Below, piece by piece: positions 19,019 through 29,235 of a stretch of DNA of 32,030 nucleotides. The stretch is from Solirubrobacterales bacterium. GTDB lineage: Bacteria; Actinomycetota; Thermoleophilia; Solirubrobacterales; Solirubrobacteraceae. The notes below the pieces were generated by a model. That model did not search any database. It had not been told where the DNA came from and saw only the letters and a program-made list of their open reading frames with translations. The translations under genes and the position numbers were made by a program. Within the stretch, counting starts at the first letter, position 1, and every line of letters begins with the position of its first letter. The stretch covers positions 1 to 32,030 of the forward strand of contig JAFASF010000071.1 in assembly GCA_019244745.1 (NCBI GenBank), given 5' to 3'.

Positions 19019-19759
19019 TCAGGCGGTGCGGGCCACGGGCGCCTTCAGCCCAACCACATACTCCAACCAGGCGGCGAACAGCCTCCGGGCCAGGCCGGTC
19101 ATCTCGCGCTCGGCGTTCTCGATCTCGCGCAGCAACCGGCGTTGGGCGCCCGAGCCGAGGATCGCCTCGAGGCTCGCGGCGTACTCCGGAACCTCGCCCC
19201 ACTCGGCCGCGAGCGCGGCGTCGACCTCGATGTGGAACTGCAGGCCATACGCCCGTCCGGCCACGAACGCCTGCTGTTCGTAGGCGGTCGAGCGGGCGAG
19301 CTGCACCGCTCCCGGGGGCAGGGCGAATGTGTCGCCGTGCCATTGCAGCGCCGGGAACTCATCGGGCAGCAGCGAGAACACCGGATCGTAGGAGGCGTGC
19401 GCGGTGCGGAGCACCGGCAGTACGCCGACCTCGGGCTCGGGTCCGGGCGCGACCGCGCCGCCGAGGGCGGCGGCGAGCAGCTGGGAGCCGAGGCAGACGC
19501 CCCACAACGGCACTCCGGCGAGAACGGCCTCGGAGATCAGGCGCTTCTCGGTTGAGAGCCACGGGAACCGGTCTTCCTCGTAGGCCCCCATCGGGCCGCC
19601 CATGACGATGATTCCATCGAACCGCCGCCAGTCGGGCAGTGGATCTCCCTCGTCCATTCGGACCCGCTCGAGCGACGCGCCCCAGGCGCGCAGCTCGTCC
19701 TCGTACACGCCGGGGGGCTCGCAGACGATGTGCTGGAGGACCAGCAATGTCGGGGGCAT
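19019..19759 (-). CDS. Class I glutamine amidotransferase-like protein
   Basis: The protein has 246 residues. The nucleophile elbow GVCLGSQ places the catalytic cysteine at C89, and the rest of the triad is H176 and E178 in GLQFHIEVD. It resembles the stand-alone GMP-synthase-like amidotransferase family (GATase1), which hydrolyses glutamine or gamma-glutamyl bonds; no synthase domain is fused. AGGAG seven bases before the ATG at 19759 fixes the start. It is transcribed divergently from the secreted protein at 19954. The substrate could be free glutamine or a gamma-glutamyl compound, and the sequence does not decide. Confidence 0.9.
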   Translation of the reverse strand: MPPTLLVLQHIVCEPPGVYEDELRAWGASLERVRMDEGDPLPDWRRFDGIIVMGGPMGAYEEDRFPWLSTEKRLISEAVLAGVPLWGVCLGSQLLAAALGGAVAPGPEPEVGVLPVLRTAHASYDPVFSLLPDEFPALQWHGDTFALPPGAVQLARSTAYEQQAFVAGRAYGLQFHIEVDAALAAEWGEVPEYAASLEAILGSGAQRRLLREIENAEREMTGLARRLFAAWLEYVVGLKAPVARTA

Positions 19760-19953
19760 CCTTCGCTCCTGTCGGTTTTGTCGGATCCGCGACCCGAGCG
19801 TACCGGCCGCCTGCCGGGTCGGCGTGTACGCTGTGTCCGCGGCCGGGCACCGCAGACCAAGGGGAAGACATTTGTAGCTCAGCGTCCAATCGTGCGATCG
19901 GCGCCCGGCACCCGCATCGCGATCGGTGCGGCGCGCCGCCGGGGTCGCGTTTT

Positions 19954-22377
19954 GTGCCCCGGTTCCTAGGACTTTGCCTGGGCCTCGCGCTGATGCTGAT
20001 CGCCGCGACGGCCGCGACGGCCGCGCCGGCCGCACTGGCCGCGCCGGCCGCGCCGGCCGCGAGCGCCGTCCAGGCCGAGAACGCCAAGCCGGGCGACAGC
20101 TACTGGACCGTGGCCACGCAGGACCCGGTGAGCCCGAACCCACCCGTCGAGGGCTACGCGAGCGCCACCAGCGTGCGCCCTGGTGGAACGCTCAGCTTCC
20201 AGGTGCGCACGAATCCGGCCGCCCGGTACCGCATCGAGATCAGCCGACTGGGGTGGTACGGGGGCAGCGGTGGCCGGCGGATCACATGCCTGGTCGGATC
20301 GACCCTCGAAAAGAGTTGCTCGCTGGACGAGGCGGGCATACAGCAGCCGAGCGCTCCGCCGCCCGATCCGGTGACCGGGGAGATCCGCGCCGGGTGGTCT
20401 GTGACCGACACGCTCAAGGTTCCCGCGGATTGGGTCACGGGTTACTACCTGGCCGTGTTCCGGCTGACCTCGGGACCGTCGAAGGGGCAGACGGGATTCA
20501 CGCCGTTCATCGTTCAGGCGCCGGTCGGCGACCGCGCGGCGATCCTGGTCCAGGTTCCGACGAACACGTGGCAGGCCTACAACACGTGGGGCGGGCGCGA
20601 CCTCTACACGACGCCGCCGGCGGTGAAGGTCTCGTTCGACCGACCCTACGCCCATCGCCTCCTGTTCAGCTGGGAGTACCCCCTGATTCGGTTTCTGGAG
20701 CGCGGACGCTGGGACGTGAGCTACGCGACCGATGACGACGTCGACGCCGACCCGAGCATCCTGCTCGATCACGCGCTCGACATGACGGCCGGACACAGCG
20801 AATACTGGACCAAGGCGATGCGCGACGGGTGGGAAGCGGCGCGCGCCGCGGGCGTCAACTTGGCCTTCATGGGCGCGAACACCGGTTTTTGGCAGGTGCG
20901 CTACGAGGACGGCGGCCGAACGATGGTCGGGTACAAGTACGCGTCCGACCCCGAGCTAGACCCGACGTTGAAGACCACGCAGTTTCGGTGGCTTGCGCCG
21001 GCCCGGCCGGAGTGCGAGCTCGAGGGCGTGCAATTCCAAGGAGCCATAGATCACGCCTACCTCGACTACGCCGTCGATCCCGCCGCGGCGACCGACCCCT
21101 GGTTCGCGGGCACAGGCCTGGGCACCGGCTCCGTGCTGCCGGGAATCGTGGGCTACGAGCTGGATGCGATCACTTCGGGCTGTCATGTCCCGCCGGTGAC
21201 GCCGCTCCTCAGCTACTCGGCGCCACCGGTGACCAGCAACGGACCACCGCTGCGCGCCGATGCCGTTCGCTACACCGCGTGCTCGGGCGCCGAGGTGTTC
21301 AGCTCAGGATCGATGCAGTTCGCCTGGGGTCTCGACTCCTGGCGCGACCCCTCGTACGCGGATGCGCCGCCGGCCAGCGCCGGTCTCCAGCAGGCGATGA
21401 CTCGAGCTCTGGCGGATTTGACTCAGTCGCACGTTCCCGTGCCCGGTCCCCCACAGATCTGCATTCCCACGGCCTCGTTTACCGCGTCGGTTCCGCAGGC
21501 GGTGGTTGGACAACCGGTCGTCTTCACATCAACGGCCACCGATCAGTACGGCCAGATTGCGAGCGAGGCCTGGGACCTTACGGGCAGCGGACGCTTCGCC
21601 GACGCGGCGGGGGCAACGGCCACCCAGACGTTCGGGAGCCCAGGCTTGGTGCGCGTGGGTGTGCGCGTGACCGACTCGAGCGGCGCGAGCGCTGCGACGG
21701 TTCAGGCTCTGCCGGTGTGCGTGTGCCCCGCGCCGGGTCAGCCCGAGGTGACCGGATGGCCTCCGGGAGCGCGGAACGCCGTTGCCTGCCAGCAGATCGC
21801 AATCGGCGGGGTCCAACTCGTCAGGGGGCACCTCTGGTTTGAGCCGGCCGCCGGCGTGGGGGCCTACTCGATCCGGACCTACTGGATCGAGCGGAGCGCC
21901 TCCGGAGTCCACCTGGTGCGTTCGGCGACTTATCCCACGGCTCACTTGGCCATGCGGCTTTGGGTTCGCAAGCCGCGGTGGCCGATCCTCATCGTCGTCA
22001 CCTCTCGAAGCCGCAGTCGTTGGCTGCACCAGCAGTTCCTGCTGCCCTACCGTCGCGGCGGTCGACTGACGGCACCCGGGCTGTTGACCGCGACCGGGTG
22101 CGACGGCACGTCGGGACGGATCTTGAGCACGTGGTTCGGCGGGCCCCGGACGCTGCCGTTGCGGGTGTCGGTCATCGGACGAGGCCCGCTCACCGTATCG
22201 CTGGCCCGCGCGGGCGGCCGAACGCTCTACCGCCGGCGCGTCAACGTGAGGCTCGGCGCGGCGAATGTCTCGTTCAACGCCCGGCGCCTGCGGCCCGGCG
22301 TGTACAACATCGCGGTCTACTCCCCGCATCCCCTGCCGGGGGCCGGGCCGCTCGTGCTCACGGCACTCCGGCTGTGA
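19954..22377 (+). CDS. Secreted dimethylformamidase-like protein with PKD domain
   Basis: About 807 residues from a GTG at 19954. A hydrophobic signal peptide (PRFLGLCLGLALMLIAATA) is followed by an Ala/Pro-rich stretch. The central region (about 55-500) resembles the large subunit of N,N-dimethylformamidase (DMFA2_C type). It includes TWQAYNTWGG with Y209 and HSEYW with H281 and E283. These correspond to residues near the 2-Tyr-1-carboxylate iron site of DMFase. A PKD-like beta domain lies at about 506-590 (PTASFTAS, then AWDLTGSGRF) and a beta-rich tail follows to the end. Amide hydrolysis is possible, but the enzyme is extracytoplasmic and lacks a small-subunit gene, so another substrate is likely. 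The start is uncertain because no ribosome site is clear. Confidence 0.8.
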   Translation: MPRFLGLCLGLALMLIAATAATAAPAALAAPAAPAASAVQAENAKPGDSYWTVATQDPVSPNPPVEGYASATSVRPGGTLSFQVRTNPAARYRIEISRLGWYGGSGGRRITCLVGSTLEKSCSLDEAGIQQPSAPPPDPVTGEIRAGWSVTDTLKVPADWVTGYYLAVFRLTSGPSKGQTGFTPFIVQAPVGDRAAILVQVPTNTWQAYNTWGGRDLYTTPPAVKVSFDRPYAHRLLFSWEYPLIRFLERGRWDVSYATDDDVDADPSILLDHALDMTAGHSEYWTKAMRDGWEAARAAGVNLAFMGANTGFWQVRYEDGGRTMVGYKYASDPELDPTLKTTQFRWLAPARPECELEGVQFQGAIDHAYLDYAVDPAAATDPWFAGTGLGTGSVLPGIVGYELDAITSGCHVPPVTPLLSYSAPPVTSNGPPLRADAVRYTACSGAEVFSSGSMQFAWGLDSWRDPSYADAPPASAGLQQAMTRALADLTQSHVPVPGPPQICIPTASFTASVPQAVVGQPVVFTSTATDQYGQIASEAWDLTGSGRFADAAGATATQTFGSPGLVRVGVRVTDSSGASAATVQALPVCVCPAPGQPEVTGWPPGARNAVACQQIAIGGVQLVRGHLWFEPAAGVGAYSIRTYWIERSASGVHLVRSATYPTAHLAMRLWVRKPRWPILIVVTSRSRSRWLHQQFLLPYRRGGRLTAPGLLTATGCDGTSGRILSTWFGGPRTLPLRVSVIGRGPLTVSLARAGGRTLYRRRVNVRLGAANVSFNARRLRPGVYNIAVYSPHPLPGAGPLVLTALRL

Positions 22378-22399
22378 GCATCGCGCAAACTTAAGCGCC

Positions 22400-23194
22400 A
22401 TGTGGACCCGAGCGTTGGCGGCGCTTCCGGATCCCGCCCAGGACGCGCTCCGCCTGGGCTACGTCGCCGCCCGCGTCACATCCGACCGGCGGAGCCTGCG
22501 AACCTACGCTCGGTTGAGGCGCGCCCATTGGGACGGCTCCCCGTCCGTGGCGCGGTTGCGCATGCGAGCGCTGGGCGGACGCGAGGTGCTGGTGCGACCC
22601 GGTAGTTCTGATCTCGCCACTGTGTGGGGCGCGTTCGCGCGCCGCTATCACCTGCCGCCGCCCGAGCTCGGGACGCCGGGAACGATCTGGGACCTCGGCG
22701 CCAACATCGGCCTCACCGTCGCGGACTTCGCCTGCCGTTTCCCACGCGCGCGTGTACTCGGCGTCGAGCTGGACCAGGAGAACGTCGCCCTCGCGCGCCG
22801 GAACATCGCGCCCTGGGCGGACCGATGCCAGGTGCTCCACGCCGCGATATGGGTCGCCGATGGCGAGGTCCGTTATCAGGGTTGGCCGGGCGCCACCTCC
22901 AACTACCGGCTCACGGGAACGGGGGAAGGCACCCCGGTGCCCGCTGTGTCGCTCGCCTCGCTGCTGCGTGAGCAGGACGGGGGCGTGGACTACGTGAAGG
23001 TCGACGTCGAGGGCACGGAGCGAGAGTTGTTGCGGGATGGGGCCGGGTGGGCGGAGCAGGTGCGATGCGTGAAGGTGGAGCTCCACGGCGACTACCGGGT
23101 TGCCGACTGCGAGGCGGACTTGCGTCGTCTCGGCTACGGCACCCGCCGCGATGCGCAACACCCGGCGTGCGTGATCGGGCTGCGCCCGTGGTGA
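22400..23194 (+). CDS. FkbM-family SAM-dependent methyltransferase
   Basis: The protein has 264 residues. SAM motif I is TIWDLGANIGLTVADFA (about residues 94-110). It is followed by the acidic strand VLGVELDQENVALARRN, and the FkbM-type segment VDYVKVDVEGTERELL lies around 197-212. The family O-methylates sugars, polyketides or lipids. No biosynthetic cluster surrounds it; the neighbour 22 nt upstream is the secreted PKD protein, so a cell-surface glycan substrate is a guess. No Shine-Dalgarno stands before the ATG at 22400. Confidence 0.87.
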   Translation: MWTRALAALPDPAQDALRLGYVAARVTSDRRSLRTYARLRRAHWDGSPSVARLRMRALGGREVLVRPGSSDLATVWGAFARRYHLPPPELGTPGTIWDLGANIGLTVADFACRFPRARVLGVELDQENVALARRNIAPWADRCQVLHAAIWVADGEVRYQGWPGATSNYRLTGTGEGTPVPAVSLASLLREQDGGVDYVKVDVEGTERELLRDGAGWAEQVRCVKVELHGDYRVADCEADLRRLGYGTRRDAQHPACVIGLRPW

Positions 23195-23231
23195 GCCGCC
23201 GCTCGGGACTGGGGTTAGGTTCGTCGGGGCG

Positions 23232-23438
23232 CTATCCCTGGTTGCGACCGTCGAGCTCGGCGCGCAGGAGGGCCAGCTGCGTGATCGCCGTCCCGGCGTA
23301 GGCCTCGCGCGTCGCGTTCAGCTCGAGCTCGAGATCTTCGACGTACAGCGGGTCGTTCGCGAGACCCCACTCGCGCGCCAGGATGCGTTCCTCGGCGAGC
23401 TGGACCAGGCGCAGTCGCAGCTCTGCCGTCCGGTCCAT
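23232..23438 (-). CDS. Small hypothetical helical protein
   Basis: From an internal ATG at 23438 the frame encodes 68 residues, MDRTAELRLRLVQLAEERIL and onward, ending in AELDGRNQG. It is amphipathic and rich in Leu, Glu and Arg, so it should be mostly helical and perhaps coiled-coil. The frame extends upstream to an ATG at 23534, but those 32 residues look less protein-like. No motif indicates function. It lies between a convergent methyltransferase gene and the aldehyde dehydrogenase gene. I believe it is real because of its composition and because it looks like a conserved small actinobacterial protein. Confidence 0.55.
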   Translation of the reverse strand: MDRTAELRLRLVQLAEERILAREWGLANDPLYVEDLELELNATREAYAGTAITQLALLRAELDGRNQG

Positions 23439-23625
23439 CAGGGAGCGGTCGAACGTACTCCAGGCGACGCGCCCCGCCGCGTCGGGATCAGGAGAATCTC
23501 GGTGGAATAAACCTCGGTCTCGGTCGCCAAGCATCTCAAATGTGTAGACGCACTATCCGACCCTCATATTCCCTCGTGGGCGGCATCAGGGCATGAGGCA
23601 TTGATCACACTTCGAATAACCCGGC

Positions 23626-23650
23626 GCGGGGCGCGATGAAGCGCCACCCC
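23626..23650 (-). terminator. Weak hairpin downstream of the aldehyde dehydrogenase gene
   Basis: GGGGCGC, a six-base loop GATGAA, then GCGC and CCCC form a stem with a two-base bulge about 25-50 nt beyond the aldehyde dehydrogenase stop. No good T-tract follows on the minus strand, so an intrinsic terminator is only possible. The rest of 23535-23675 shows nothing else. Confidence 0.3.
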
Positions 23651-23675
23651 GGGGGAGACCTACCTGCCGGCGGTC

Positions 23676-25145
23676 CTACAGGTTCACCGCTACGTACTTC
23701 GTCTCCAGGTACTCCTCGATGCCCTCCGGGCCGCCTTCGCGCCCGAATCCGGAGTGCTTGATACCGCCGAACGGGGCCGCGGCGTTGGAGACCATGCCCT
23801 GGTTCAGGCCGACCATCCCGGTCTCCAGGCGCTCGACCACTCGCAGCGCACGCTTCAGATCGCTGGTGTAGAGGTAGGCCACGAGTCCGTACTCGGTGTC
23901 GTTCGCGACGGCGACCGCCTCGTCTTCGTCGGTGAAGCCCATGACCGGCGCGACCGGGCCGAAGATCTCGTCTCTGAGCAGGTGTGCCCCTTCGGGCACA
24001 TCGGCGAGCACGGTCGGATCGTAGAAGTAACCGGCGCCGTCGCGGGCGTGACCGCCCACCAGCGCCCGGGCCCCACGTCCGACCGCATCCTCGACCAGAT
24101 CCGAGACCTTAGTGCGCTGGTTGTCGTCGATTAGCGGGCCGACCTCGATGCCGTCCTCAGTGCCACGGCCCACCTTCATCGAGCCCATCTTCTCGGCCAG
24201 CTCTTCGGCGAATTGGTCCGCGACCCCGTCGGCGACGTGGAAGCGGTTGGCGGCCGTGCACGCCTCGCCGATGTTGCGCATCTTGGCGATCAGCGCGCCC
24301 TGGACGGCGGCGTCGACATCGGCGTCCTCGAACACGATGAACGGAGCATTGCCACCAAGCTCCATCGAGAGCCGCAGGAGGTTCTCCGACGCCTGCTCCA
24401 TCAGCTTGTGGCCGACCTCGGTGGAGCCAGTGAATGACAGCTTGCGCAGGCGCCGATCTTTGATGAGTGGAGCGGTCGTCTCGCCCGCGGAGGAGGCGGT
24501 GATGAGGTTGAGCACGCCGCCGGGGAGGCCCGCCTCCTCAAGGATCTTCGCCAGCGCAAGCATCGACAGCGGCGTCTGCTGCGCGGGCTTCACGACCATC
24601 GTGCATCCGGCCGCGATCGCCGGCCCGATCTTCCGTGTCCCCATGGCCAGGGGGAAGTTCCAGGGCGTGATCAACAGGCATGGTCCGACGGGCTGCTTCA
24701 TCGTCAGAAGGCGTCCCTGGCCATTGGGGGCGACCCCGTAGCGCCCCTCGATCCGCACCGCCTGCTCCGAGAACCAGCGCAGGAACTCGGCGCCGTATGC
24801 CACCTCCGCCTTGGACTCCTTGATCGGTTTGCCCATCTCGAGCGTCATCAGCAGCGCGAGCTCATCCTCGCGCTCGATGATCGCCTCAAAGGCACGCCGC
24901 AGGATCTCCCCCCGCTCGCGCGGGGGATGCTTGGCCCATTCGGGGCCAGCCTCGACCGCGGCGTCCAGCGCGGCCTTGGCGTCGTCGGTCGCCGCGTCGG
25001 CGACCTCGCACAGAGGCTCTCCCGTCGCTGGATCCTCGACGGACAATGTTCCCTTAGCGCCGTCCCGCCACTCGCCGCCGATGTACAGCTGCTTGGGGAC
25101 CTGATCGACGACGCGTTGCTCTTGTGGGGCGCTGATCGTGCTCAT
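23676..25145 (-). CDS. gabD: Succinate-semialdehyde dehydrogenase-type aldehyde dehydrogenase
   Basis: The protein has 489 residues, the normal ALDH length. ITPWNFPLAMGTRKIGPAIAAG and VVKPAQQTPLS bind the coenzyme. The general base is E262 in MELGGNAPF and the nucleophile is C296 in GEACTAANRF. The C-terminal PFGGIKHSGFGREGG motif is typical of GabD-like enzymes. It would oxidise succinate semialdehyde or a related aldehyde to the acid with NAD(P). Substrate assignment is by overall resemblance. It could also serve aldehydes from the ThDP decarboxylase elsewhere in the window, but they are not co-transcribed. TTGAGGG lies just before the ATG. Confidence 0.9.
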   Translation of the reverse strand: MSTISAPQEQRVVDQVPKQLYIGGEWRDGAKGTLSVEDPATGEPLCEVADAATDDAKAALDAAVEAGPEWAKHPPRERGEILRRAFEAIIEREDELALLMTLEMGKPIKESKAEVAYGAEFLRWFSEQAVRIEGRYGVAPNGQGRLLTMKQPVGPCLLITPWNFPLAMGTRKIGPAIAAGCTMVVKPAQQTPLSMLALAKILEEAGLPGGVLNLITASSAGETTAPLIKDRRLRKLSFTGSTEVGHKLMEQASENLLRLSMELGGNAPFIVFEDADVDAAVQGALIAKMRNIGEACTAANRFHVADGVADQFAEELAEKMGSMKVGRGTEDGIEVGPLIDDNQRTKVSDLVEDAVGRGARALVGGHARDGAGYFYDPTVLADVPEGAHLLRDEIFGPVAPVMGFTDEDEAVAVANDTEYGLVAYLYTSDLKRALRVVERLETGMVGLNQGMVSNAAAPFGGIKHSGFGREGGPEGIEEYLETKYVAVNL

Positions 25146-25181
25146 GCCCTCAACCTACCACCGGGCGTATCGCGTAAACCA

Positions 25182-25214
25182 AAGCCCCGGTGAACCTTGG
25201 GCTCACCGGGGCTT
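25182..25214 (-). terminator. Rho-independent terminator of lon
   Basis: AAGCCCCGGTGA at 25182-25193 and TCACCGGGGCTT at 25203-25214 form a perfect 12-bp stem with a nine-base loop. On the minus strand the stem is followed by TTTGGTTT. It lies 28 nt after the lon stop and before the aldehyde dehydrogenase start, so it should end lon transcription and separate the two genes. Confidence 0.9.
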
Positions 25215-25241
25215 CGGAGGTAACAGTGACGCAGCGGACGG

Positions 25242-27524
<2,283 letters not shown>

Positions 27525-27544
27525 CAAGTCTTCACTTTCGCTAG

Positions 27545-27565
27545 TTGCTTACCAGAGATAAGCAA
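27545..27565. promoter_or_regulatory. Inverted repeat upstream of lon (7-7-7 geometry)
   Basis: TTGCTTA (27545-27551) and TAAGCAA (27559-27565) are perfect arms around seven bases, 21 nt upstream of the lon start. The spacing equals that of the HspR/HAIR site (CTTGAGT-N7-ACTCAAG), but the sequence differs. A second small repeat, CTAAG-N3-CTTAG at 27601-27613, shares the TAAG/CTTA core. Candidate -10 sequences TATTCT and TTATCT on the minus strand overlap the first repeat. A stress regulator of lon is the natural guess. Confidence 0.55.
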
Positions 27566-27723
27566 AGAATAGCAGTTGCCGGGGTTGGGCGACGACATAT
27601 CTAAGTCGCTTAGGCTGAGATTATCGGCGCCGCGGGGCGATGGTCGCTGTCTGGCCCGCGCCAGCTCGGCGCCGGCGTCGGCGGCAGCAGAGGCCACATC
27701 CGCAGGCGCATCTGGGATCATGC

Positions 27724-27802
27724 GCGCCGATGATGCAGACCGAAACGCCTCCCGACGAGCCCGTGCGCCGATGATGCAGACCGAAACGCCTCCCGACGAG
27801 CC
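27724..27802 (+). repeat. 38-bp tandem direct repeat, period 41, across a start codon
   Basis: Positions 27724-27761 and 27765-27802 are identical, both beginning GCGCCGATGATGCAGACC and ending GACGAGCC, separated by CGT. The 41-bp period is not a multiple of three. Each copy carries an ATGATG start, so the duplication created a second start region in a different frame. It is recent by appearance, since no substitution separates the copies. Confidence 0.95.
27730..27774 (+). CDS. 14-residue upstream ORF overlapping the next start
   Basis: The first copy of the duplicated start encodes MMQTETPPDEPVRR and stops at a TGA (27772-27774) that overlaps the ATG at 27771. The first eleven residues equal those of the downstream protein. 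If translated, it would couple ribosomes into the real gene or act as a decoy. It is a product of the tandem duplication and may have no function of its own. Confidence 0.35.
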   Translation: MMQTETPPDEPVRR

Positions 27803-28079
27803 TGCGCACGACATCCTCGCGGCCGAGGCCTTCGCCGTGCCCGCCCGAGACCCCGCGCTGACTCATGGGCCGGTCGATCTTCCGGATGATCCGACGGGCA
27901 TCGAGGAGCCCCACGACGTGCTCGCGGCCGAGGAGTTTGCGATGCCGGCGGCGCGTCCGGCGGCGGGCGCCGGCGCTGCGCTGGCGCGTCGGGCGAAGAG
28001 CTCGCGGGGGCTGGCGCTCGGCGTGGTGACCGGTGTCCTGGTGGCGTGGGTCGTGGCGCGGCTTCTGCGCCGGCGCTGA
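27771..28079 (+). CDS. Small tail-anchored membrane protein with internal repeat
   Basis: The protein has 102 residues from the second copy of the duplicated start. Two related segments, HDILAAEAFAVPARD (about 13-27) and HDVLAAEEFAMPAAR (about 48-62), form an acidic internal repeat. A single C-terminal helix (LALGVVTGVLVAWVVARLL) followed by RRR suggests tail anchoring in the membrane. An upstream in-frame extension to 27576 is Arg/Ala-rich and unlikely to be translated. It is divergent from lon and 154 nt before the DUF559 gene. I do not recognise a family beyond small actinobacterial membrane proteins. Confidence 0.65.
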   Translation: MMQTETPPDEPAHDILAAEAFAVPARDPALTHGPVDLPDDPTGIEEPHDVLAAEEFAMPAARPAAGAGAALARRAKSSRGLALGVVTGVLVAWVVARLLRRR

Positions 28080-28233
28080 GTTGAGCGAGGTCCCGCGGCG
28101 CCGGCGCGGAGCGAGGTCCCGCGCCGCTGACGCCCGCGCCGGCGCGACCCCACGCCGCCGGCGCCCCGCGGTTTCACTCTTTTGTTGCGCTTCCGCGACC
28201 CAAACGTCACGGACTTTCTGTCAACGTCGCGCC

Positions 28234-29235
28234 ATGTCTGGCGTGCTTGATCGAGTGACGCAAATAGCGTCATCAGATCAACCACGCGATGTGATGCTCG
28301 CGACGCTAGCGGCAGCCCAGCACGGTGTCGTCGCCCGCGGGCAACTGTACGCGCTCGGGTTCACGGCTCATCAACTGCAGACGCGCATTCGGTCTGGCCG
28401 CCTGCTGCGGGTCCACCGCGGTGTGTATGCCGTCGGCCACGACCGCCTATCGGCGCGCGGGCGGTGGATGGCAGCCGTTCTCGCGTGCGGCTCGGAGGCG
28501 GTTCTCAGCCACCGCGCCGCGCTGGCCCTCTGGGACCTGCGCCCGATCCCGAGCGGCCGGATCGATGTCACCGTCACAGCCGGCAATGGGCGGGGGCAGC
28601 CTGGCATCCGCGTGCACAGCGCCCGCACCCTGCACCCGGCCGATTGCGCGGTCGTCGACGGGGTCCCGGTGACCACCCTCGCGCGGGCCCTGCTCGACTA
28701 CGCCGAGGTCGCGCGCTTCCAGCAGTTGCGCCTCGTCCTGGAGGAGGCCATCCGCCGGGAAGTCCTCGACGGCCGAACCCTCGACGAGACTCTCGCGCGT
28801 GGGCGCGGACGTCACGGCCTAAAGCCGCTGCGCGCGGCGCTGGCTGCAATCCGCGGGCCGGCGCCGTGGACCCAATCGGAGCTCGAACGCGAGTTCCTCG
28901 CGCTCGTACGCGCCGCCGGTCTGCCCGAGCCGAGCGCGAACGTCGTGGTCGACGGGTTCCTGGTCGACCTGTACTGGCCCGAGGCCAGGCTGGTGGTCGA
29001 GATCGACAGCTACGGGTTCCACAAGACGCGCAAGAAGTTCGAAGACGATCGCCGCCAGGACACCAAGCTGCAGCTCGCCGGCGTGGTGACGATCCGGGTG
29101 ACCCAGTCGCGGGTCGAAGGGGAGCCCGAGCAGCTCCTCAGCGACGTCGCAGCGATGCTCAGTCGCGCGCCGCGGCCGGCCGGCGGTGAGGCGATGCTCA
29201 GCCGCGCGCGGCGGCCGGCCGGCGCCGCGGCATGA
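28234..29235 (+). CDS. AbiEi-like winged-helix/DUF559 endonuclease-fold protein
   Basis: The protein has 333 residues. The N-terminal part (about 18-70) has the GVVARGQLYALGFTAHQLQ and LLRVHRGVYAVG pattern of AbiEi-type antitoxin winged helices. The middle (85-160) continues the AbiEi-like region with SHRAALALWDL and TTLARALLDYA. The C-terminal DUF559 domain has a Vsr-like PD-(D/E)xK arrangement: D245, E256 and D258 in VDLYWPEARLVVEIDSYGFH, then R273/R274. No AbiEii toxin gene is adjacent, so it is probably one of the many stand-alone proteins of this type. Its last 38 nt overlap the convergent E3 gene, and its tail is a tandem duplication. The gap 28080-28233 shows only a direct repeat GAGCGAGGTCCCGCG at 28083 and 28109. 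Confidence 0.82.
   Translation: MSGVLDRVTQIASSDQPRDVMLATLAAAQHGVVARGQLYALGFTAHQLQTRIRSGRLLRVHRGVYAVGHDRLSARGRWMAAVLACGSEAVLSHRAALALWDLRPIPSGRIDVTVTAGNGRGQPGIRVHSARTLHPADCAVVDGVPVTTLARALLDYAEVARFQQLRLVLEEAIRREVLDGRTLDETLARGRGRHGLKPLRAALAAIRGPAPWTQSELEREFLALVRAAGLPEPSANVVVDGFLVDLYWPEARLVVEIDSYGFHKTRKKFEDDRRQDTKLQLAGVVTIRVTQSRVEGEPEQLLSDVAAMLSRAPRPAGGEAMLSRARRPAGAAA
29152..29223 (+). repeat. Near-perfect tandem duplication, period 39, at convergent gene ends
   Basis: GCGATGCTCAG plus a CGCGCG/CCGGCC-rich tail appears at 29152-29184 and again at 29191-29223, with few differences. The 39-bp period keeps frame and gives the repeated peptide MLSRA-RPAG at the end of the DUF559 protein. The second copy contains the stop codon of the E3 gene on the other strand. 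Confidence 0.8.

Noticed and set aside
28234-29235. A complete AbiE toxin-antitoxin system
   Set aside because: Only the AbiEi-like domain is present and no nucleotidyltransferase toxin gene is adjacent.
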